Shown here piece after piece: positions 59,092-64,000 of a stretch of 64,000 nt of DNA (positions are counted from its first letter, which is position 1; every line of letters starts with the position of its first letter). The stretch covers positions 5,456,001 through 5,520,000 of the forward strand of contig NZ_CP087196.1 in assembly GCF_024749285.1 (NCBI RefSeq), in the 5' to 3' direction. Source of the DNA: Pseudomonas sp. B21-015. Lineage in GTDB: Bacteria > Pseudomonadota > Gammaproteobacteria > Pseudomonadales > Pseudomonadaceae. A program made the position numbers and the translations under genes. The notes under the pieces are model-generated. The model worked only from the letters and a program-made list of their open reading frames with translations, did no database searches and was not told where the DNA came from.

Positions 59092-62000
59092 TCAAAAAGG
59101 CTTGTCGAAGGTGATTTTCGGTTCTTTCCATGGGCCTTTGACGGTGTATTTGACGCTGGCGAAACGCGCCACGCGGTCACCGATCAGCTTATCGATCAGG
59201 AACAGCGCCCCGCCGACAGCCGGTGCTCCGACGATCAGCGCGGCAATTGGCAGATTGTTGGTCACCGGCAAGGTCACCAGCAACCTGGCATCGACCTGAT
59301 CCGCCACCAGGTCCAGTTTGCCGTTGAGTTCCAGGTTGCTCGACGGGCCGGTCAGCAAGATCGGCTCACGGGTCACGTACACCCCGTTGGTCGCGACCAG
59401 CAGGCCTTTGACCCGGTCATAGCTCAAGCCTTTGCCAAACAGGTCGGAAAAGTCCAGGCGCAAGCGGCGGCCGATGGAGTTGAAGTTGAGCAGGCCGAAT
59501 ACCCGTAGAGCCTGGGCGCTGCCCTCGATTTCAACGAACTGACCTTTATTGAGCGATGCGTCAAGAGTGCCGGAGAAGCGTTTGGTAGCCAGCCACGCCG
59601 GTGAGCCGGGCCAGCGACCGTCGACATCCATGTGAAACTCTTCACTGGTGACGCTCGGCGCAAAACCCCAGCCCTTGAGCACGTCGGCGAGGTTCTTGCC
59701 ACTGACCCGCCCCTTGTACCAACTGCTGGAATTACCCGGCATGCCTTCCCAACCGCCGCTGCCTTGCAAGAGGATGCCCTTGAGGCCCAGATCCAGGGTA
59801 TTGAGGGCAATGCCTTTGGCGGTCGGGCGGACTTTCAACTGCCAGCCACCCACCAGATCCTGCCCCTGGAACAGCTGATTGATGGTGATATCCAGCGCCG
59901 GGATCTTCGTCGGGTCTACGGTGGCCAGCGGATCCGGCGAGTTCTCGTCGGCCAGCGCCGTCGGGGCGGGTGCCGGTAAACGTACGTATTGCAGATTGAC
60001 CGCAATCGGTGCCGCTTTCGCATCGGGGATGCCGACGGTGCCCTTGGCCTGCTGACTGTCGAGTTGCAAGGCCCATGCGGTTGGCTTGCGCGTCAACTGC
60101 ACCGACGCCTGATCGAGGGTGGTGCCGAAACCGCTGAGCTTGCCAACCTTGATATCCGCGCCACTGAGCAACTGCTTGGCACTGCCGCCCGGATTCTGCC
60201 CGGCATACCTGGTCACCAGATCCTGCCAGGGTGCGACATCCAGCTCGGACAGTACACCGCGCACTCGCAAGCCTTTGGCGCCGGGCAACACGGCATTGCT
60301 GCCACCGAGAAACAGCTCGCCGCGACCGTCGACGAAATTGCCGGTCGGGGCCGCAAACGTGAAGTTCGCCAGTTCACCGTAGTTGACCCAGTAACGCCGC
60401 TCCGGTCCTTGCAGGGTCATGCGGAACACGGTGTCGCGCCCGACATCGGCCGCCATGCCGAACGGCGCCGGCAAATCCACCGCCACACCTTTGAGACTGG
60501 AGCTGACCATCAATTGGCTGTCGGCGCCATCAAGGTTCAGTTGCAACTGATAAGGGATCAAGCCCGTCACCGGCAACGGCTGAGTGACGTTCAACCATTC
60601 AGTGAGCTTCTTGACCTCGACTTCCCCCGATGCGGCGACCCGAGTATTGAGCTTGCCCGCACCGCCATCGGCGAAAATCTGTGCGGTCACTGGCTTGTCG
60701 AACGCGCGCGCCGTGATCTTTTGCCCGCTCAAACCCTTGATACTGTCGAAACGGAAATCGCCCTTGAGTTGCGTCAGTTCCAGGGGAGGCTCGCTGAGCT
60801 TCAAGCGGGCCTTGTCGGTCTTGAAGTCGACGAGAATTTTCGGCCGCTCGCCTTTGACCAGCGGGATATCGAGTTTGAGCTTGCCTTGCAGGTCGCCATC
60901 GCCTTCCCAACCGGCGAACGTGTCGGCGGTGCCGATCGGCGCTTCCTGCAGAATTTTCAGGCCATCGCCCAACCCGCCAGCGAACCCGCCGCCGAGGAAC
61001 AAATGAGTGCTCTGCCCGACAGGCGCATGGGGAATATCGACGTAGATGTTGCTGACCTGTGTATCGAGCAATTGCCCCTTGCTGGCCAGAATCCTCACGC
61101 CGCTGTCTTCGACGAACACATCGCCGGTGACCTTGCGGACATGTGGCCACCCTGGCTGAAACGCCAGCTCGGCATCGTGAACCTTGAAAAACAGGCTGAT
61201 GCTGCGAGCCGTTTCGGCGGCGCCATGGTTCAGCGAACCCTGGTACTGGAAGAAACCTTCATCCACCGCGCCTTTGAGAATCGCCGTGCGCAGCCATTCG
61301 TCCAGCGCCGGGCTCAACATTTGCGGCAGGTATTTGGCGGTGTAACGGCCGTCGCCGTCGACCAGACCGACCCGCAGGTCCATGTAGTCTTCCTGGGTGT
61401 GATCGAAATGCAGGCGAATCAGGAAGTCGCCGGCAATCTTGCCCTCTTCGCCCAGCACCTTCAGGTACGGCGCGATCAGGGTGAAACCTTCTTTGTCGAG
61501 TTTCCAGGTCAGCCGGGCGTTGGCCTGAATGTACTGCCATGGTTTGGCGAAAATCGGGTCCAGGTGCAGGGAAAAATCCTTGCTGTCCATCCGCAACTCA
61601 CCCTGCCCGAGGTCGCCGCTGATGCTGCCGCTGACATTTCGCGCCGCCGGCGCACCGTGATAAGCGTCGAAGCCGACCCGTTCCAGATTGGCGGCAAAGC
61701 TGAATTTGCTGTCATCGGTAGCCGCGGGGCGGAGGTCGATCAGTACATTGCGCAATACCCCGGTGACCTTGAGCCGCTCGACCGCCGTAGCGACACCTTC
61801 CGGAAGTGGCCCCAAGGCATTCAGCAACGGAGTGAGCGGTGTGAGGTCGATGCGGTCGGCTTGCAGATGCAAGAACTCTGGCGCCTTGTCGGTCGCCGCC
61901 ATTTGTTGAAATTGCAGCTTCGATTCCCAGCGGGTTTCTCCCAGGTTCATGGCCAGAGAATCCAGGGTCACCAGGACGCCTGTGGAGCTGCGCTGGAAAT

Positions 62001-62895
62001 ACCCGTTAAGCGCCAGATTGTTGATCTGGATCGGCTTGCGCTCGGCGTAGGCACCCTTGAGTTGCGGCGCGTTCAAACGGATCGCGGCGCTTTGCAGGGC
62101 GCCCTCGCTCCAGTTCAGCCATAGCTCGCCACCGGCCTTGATCTCGGAGAAATTCCATTGTTGGGTCAGGCGCTCAGGCAACCATTTCGACCAATCGCTT
62201 TGCGGCAGGCTCAGGTAAGCCTCGGCCTCGCCGTTCTGCCACTGACTGGCGTGGATACGGGTGCGCACACTCATCGCAACCGGCTGACCATCGGGCAGGT
62301 TCAGGCGCACATCGAGTCGCTGACGCGACACGCCGGTTCTCAGGTTCAGGCCGACGTAAGTCAGGGTCAGCGGTTGCTGTTCCAGAGGCTGCAAGGTCAC
62401 CTGACTGTCGAGCACCGACAACTGCTGAACCGTTTGCATGCGATTGAGCAACTGCTCCGGATCGAGCGGCTGATCCTGCTGTACCGGCAAACCTTCCAGC
62501 GCCCAATGACCGTCCTCGCCTTCCTTGAGGCTGATCTTCAGGCCGCTAAGCTCCAGATGTGCGATGCGCACTTCGCGCGCCAGCAGGCTGGCCCAGAGAT
62601 CGGGCACCGCGCGCACCTGATCCAGACGCAGGGCATTGGAACCCTCGCCGACCATCACGTCATGGGCCAGCAAAACCGGGGCGAGGCCGCTCCAGTTGCC
62701 TTCCAGCGCACCAATACGCAGCCGCATGCCCAAGACATCGCTGGCTTTGGCTTCAACGTCGGCACGGTATTCGGCTACCAGCGGCGTCAACTCCCGGCCA
62801 AGGCTGACGAACAACGCCATCAGCACCAAAACCAACGCACACAGGCCCAGCCCCCAGCGGGTCAGTGCGGCAAAAATAAGTGTCAGACGGTCCAT
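59092..62895 (-). CDS. yhdP: AsmA-family phospholipid transport protein YhdP
   Basis: The ATG at 62895 (GGGAG nine bases upstream) gives 1267 residues; an upstream ATG at 62916 is less well placed. One N-terminal helix (LCALVLVLMALFVSLG) anchors a very long periplasmic beta-rich stretch typical of YhdP/TamB/YdbH bridges. These carry phospholipid to the outer membrane. It is the largest gene in the window. Its position between the nitrilase and rng genes is conserved. Confidence 0.94.
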   Translation of the reverse strand: MDRLTLIFAALTRWGLGLCALVLVLMALFVSLGRELTPLVAEYRADVEAKASDVLGMRLRIGALEGNWSGLAPVLLAHDVMVGEGSNALRLDQVRAVPDLWASLLAREVRIAHLELSGLKISLKEGEDGHWALEGLPVQQDQPLDPEQLLNRMQTVQQLSVLDSQVTLQPLEQQPLTLTYVGLNLRTGVSRQRLDVRLNLPDGQPVAMSVRTRIHASQWQNGEAEAYLSLPQSDWSKWLPERLTQQWNFSEIKAGGELWLNWSEGALQSAAIRLNAPQLKGAYAERKPIQINNLALNGYFQRSSTGVLVTLDSLAMNLGETRWESKLQFQQMAATDKAPEFLHLQADRIDLTPLTPLLNALGPLPEGVATAVERLKVTGVLRNVLIDLRPAATDDSKFSFAANLERVGFDAYHGAPAARNVSGSISGDLGQGELRMDSKDFSLHLDPIFAKPWQYIQANARLTWKLDKEGFTLIAPYLKVLGEEGKIAGDFLIRLHFDHTQEDYMDLRVGLVDGDGRYTAKYLPQMLSPALDEWLRTAILKGAVDEGFFQYQGSLNHGAAETARSISLFFKVHDAELAFQPGWPHVRKVTGDVFVEDSGVRILASKGQLLDTQVSNIYVDIPHAPVGQSTHLFLGGGFAGGLGDGLKILQEAPIGTADTFAGWEGDGDLQGKLKLDIPLVKGERPKILVDFKTDKARLKLSEPPLELTQLKGDFRFDSIKGLSGQKITARAFDKPVTAQIFADGGAGKLNTRVAASGEVEVKKLTEWLNVTQPLPVTGLIPYQLQLNLDGADSQLMVSSSLKGVAVDLPAPFGMAADVGRDTVFRMTLQGPERRYWVNYGELANFTFAAPTGNFVDGRGELFLGGSNAVLPGAKGLRVRGVLSELDVAPWQDLVTRYAGQNPGGSAKQLLSGADIKVGKLSGFGTTLDQASVQLTRKPTAWALQLDSQQAKGTVGIPDAKAAPIAVNLQYVRLPAPAPTALADENSPDPLATVDPTKIPALDITINQLFQGQDLVGGWQLKVRPTAKGIALNTLDLGLKGILLQGSGGWEGMPGNSSSWYKGRVSGKNLADVLKGWGFAPSVTSEEFHMDVDGRWPGSPAWLATKRFSGTLDASLNKGQFVEIEGSAQALRVFGLLNFNSIGRRLRLDFSDLFGKGLSYDRVKGLLVATNGVYVTREPILLTGPSSNLELNGKLDLVADQVDARLLVTLPVTNNLPIAALIVGAPAVGGALFLIDKLIGDRVARFASVKYTVKGPWKEPKITFDKPF

Positions 62896-62970
62896 GTCAG
62901 TTGGCTCCCATGGCAAAAATACTGCAAAAAGCTGAGGCCAGCCGTTCTAGTGGGGTTGAAACACAACGAT

Positions 62971-64000
62971 TCAGAGCAGCACCACGTCGTATTGTTCCTG
63001 GGAATACATGGTTTCTACCTGAAACCGAATGGTGCGCCCGATAAACCCTTCGAGCTCGGCGACGTTGCCCGACTCTTCATCGAGCAAACGGTCGACCACT
63101 TTCTGGTTCGCCAGCACGCGATAGCCTTCGGCCTGATAGGCCCGGGCCTCACGCAGGATTTCGCGGAAGATCTCGTAGCACACGGTTTCCGGAGTCTTGA
63201 GCTTGCCGCGTCCCTGACAGCTGCTGCACGGTTCGCACAGCACTTGCTCAAGACTTTCGCGGGTGCGCTTGCGGGTCATCTGCACCAGGCCCAGTTCGGT
63301 GATGCCGATGATGTTGGTCTTGGCATGATCGCGTTCCAACTGCTTCTCGAGGGTGCGCAGCACCTGACGCTGATGCTCTTCATCTTCCATGTCGATGAAG
63401 TCGATGATGATGATCCCGCCCAGATTGCGCAGACGCAGCTGACGGGCAATGGCGGTGGCGGCTTCGAGGTTGGTCTTGAAGATGGTTTCTTCGAGGTTGC
63501 GATGACCGACGAAGGCTCCGGTGTTGACGTCGATGGTGCTCATGGCTTCCGCCGGATCGACCACCAGATAACCGCCGGACTTGAGCGGTACCTTGCGCTC
63601 CAGAGCCTTTTGGATTTCGTCTTCGACGCCGTACAGGTCGAAAATCGGCCGTTCACCAGGGTAATGCTCCAGACGATCGGCGATTTCCGGCATCAGTTCG
63701 GCGACGAACTGCGTGGTTTTCTGGAAGGTTTCCCGGGAGTCGATCCGGATCTTCTCGATCTTCGGGCTCACCAGGTCGCGCAAGGTACGCAACGCCAGGC
63801 CGAGGTCTTCGTAGATCACACTCGGCGCGCTGATGGTTTTGATCTGGACGTTGATCTGATCCCAGAGCCTGCGCAGGTAGCGGATGTCCATGAGGATTTC
63901 ATCGGCCCCGGCCCCTTCGGCAGCGGTGCGCAGAATAAAGCCGCCGGCTTCCTTGATGCCTTCTTTGGCCACGCAGTCGGTGACCACTTGCTTGAGGCGC
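62971..64000 (-). CDS. rng: Ribonuclease G (3' part in window)
   Basis: The coding frame is open to the end of the window, so the N-terminal part, including the S1 domain, lies beyond 64000. The visible 343 residues hold the catalytic DNase-like region with Asp in MSTIDVNTGAFVGHRNLEET and in GGIIIIDFIDMEDEEH, and the zinc-link cysteines in CEPCSSCQGRGKLKT. The enzyme makes endonucleolytic cuts for 16S rRNA 5' maturation and mRNA decay. The stop at 62971 lies 76 bases from yhdP. Confidence 0.95.
   Translation of the reverse strand, partial: RLKQVVTDCVAKEGIKEAGGFILRTAAEGAGADEILMDIRYLRRLWDQINVQIKTISAPSVIYEDLGLALRTLRDLVSPKIEKIRIDSRETFQKTTQFVAELMPEIADRLEHYPGERPIFDLYGVEDEIQKALERKVPLKSGGYLVVDPAEAMSTIDVNTGAFVGHRNLEETIFKTNLEAATAIARQLRLRNLGGIIIIDFIDMEDEEHQRQVLRTLEKQLERDHAKTNIIGITELGLVQMTRKRTRESLEQVLCEPCSSCQGRGKLKTPETVCYEIFREILREARAYQAEGYRVLANQKVVDRLLDEESGNVAELEGFIGRTIRFQVETMYSQEQYDVVLL

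Noticed and set aside
59989..62124. Open frame of 711 codons opposite yhdP
   Set aside because: Antisense image of yhdP; no domain or start signal.

Overview
The window is a stretch of chromosome from a Pseudomonas of the fluorescens/putida type. The evidence is gene content and order: algW next to a Nif3-like gene and cysD-cysNC; hisC-hisD-hisG-murA-ibaG; the mla operon; kdsD-kdsC-lptC-lptA-lptB-rpoN-hpf-ptsN-rapZ-ptsO; fagA-fumC-orfX-sodA; pmbA-yjgA-tldD-nitrilase-yhdP-rng. Many GC-rich inverted-repeat REP/REPIN elements of the type seen in the P. fluorescens group sit between genes. I see no rRNA, tRNA, CRISPR array, insertion sequence, prophage or origin. The genes at both ends (an IclR regulator and ribonuclease G) are cut by the window.

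Layout. (1) 0-10 kb looks accessory. It has the IclR regulator, a large MalT-like LuxR regulator, an outer-membrane pair DUF1302/DUF1329, an orphan terminator that may end a small RNA, and a minus-strand run of class II aldolase, MEST-like alpha/beta hydrolase and an MFE-2-like 3-hydroxyacyl-CoA dehydrogenase. (2) 10-16 kb holds a flavodoxin and a probable blue-light response locus: a short LOV photoreceptor translationally coupled to a PilZ-like protein, a MerR regulator resembling class II (cobalamin-free) LitR, a membrane-anchored monooxygenase-like protein, and folM-folE-folX for tetrahydromonapterin. DUF1244 and HopJ-family genes follow. (3) 16-27 kb is housekeeping: a class III aminotransferase, trxB, cysZ, a glycosyltransferase, an Old Yellow Enzyme, glutathione peroxidase, slyD, DUF3565, pta without ackA, and an acyltransferase. 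(4) 27-32 kb has sulfate activation (cysD-cysNC), a Nif3-like gene and algW. (5) 32-35 kb carries a TonB-dependent receptor with a DUF4198 periplasmic protein, placed between algW and hisC. (6) 35-64 kb is the conserved core listed above: histidine and peptidoglycan synthesis, outer-membrane lipid asymmetry (Mla), Kdo synthesis and LPS transport (Kds/Lpt), sigma-54 and nitrogen PTS, iron-stress fumarase/Mn-SOD, TldD/PmbA, YhdP and RNase G.

How parts work together. The 43-50 kb block makes and exports LPS and holds the nitrogen-PTS and sigma-54 regulators. The 40-43 kb block retrieves phospholipids from the outer membrane. The fagA operon replaces iron enzymes under iron limitation and has a clear Fur-box-like sequence upstream. 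The most interesting region is 10.7-15.4 kb. There a light sensor, a probable c-di-GMP-type effector domain, a light-type MerR repressor and a pterin pathway are clustered; a functional link between the LOV and PilZ-like proteins is my inference and should be tested.
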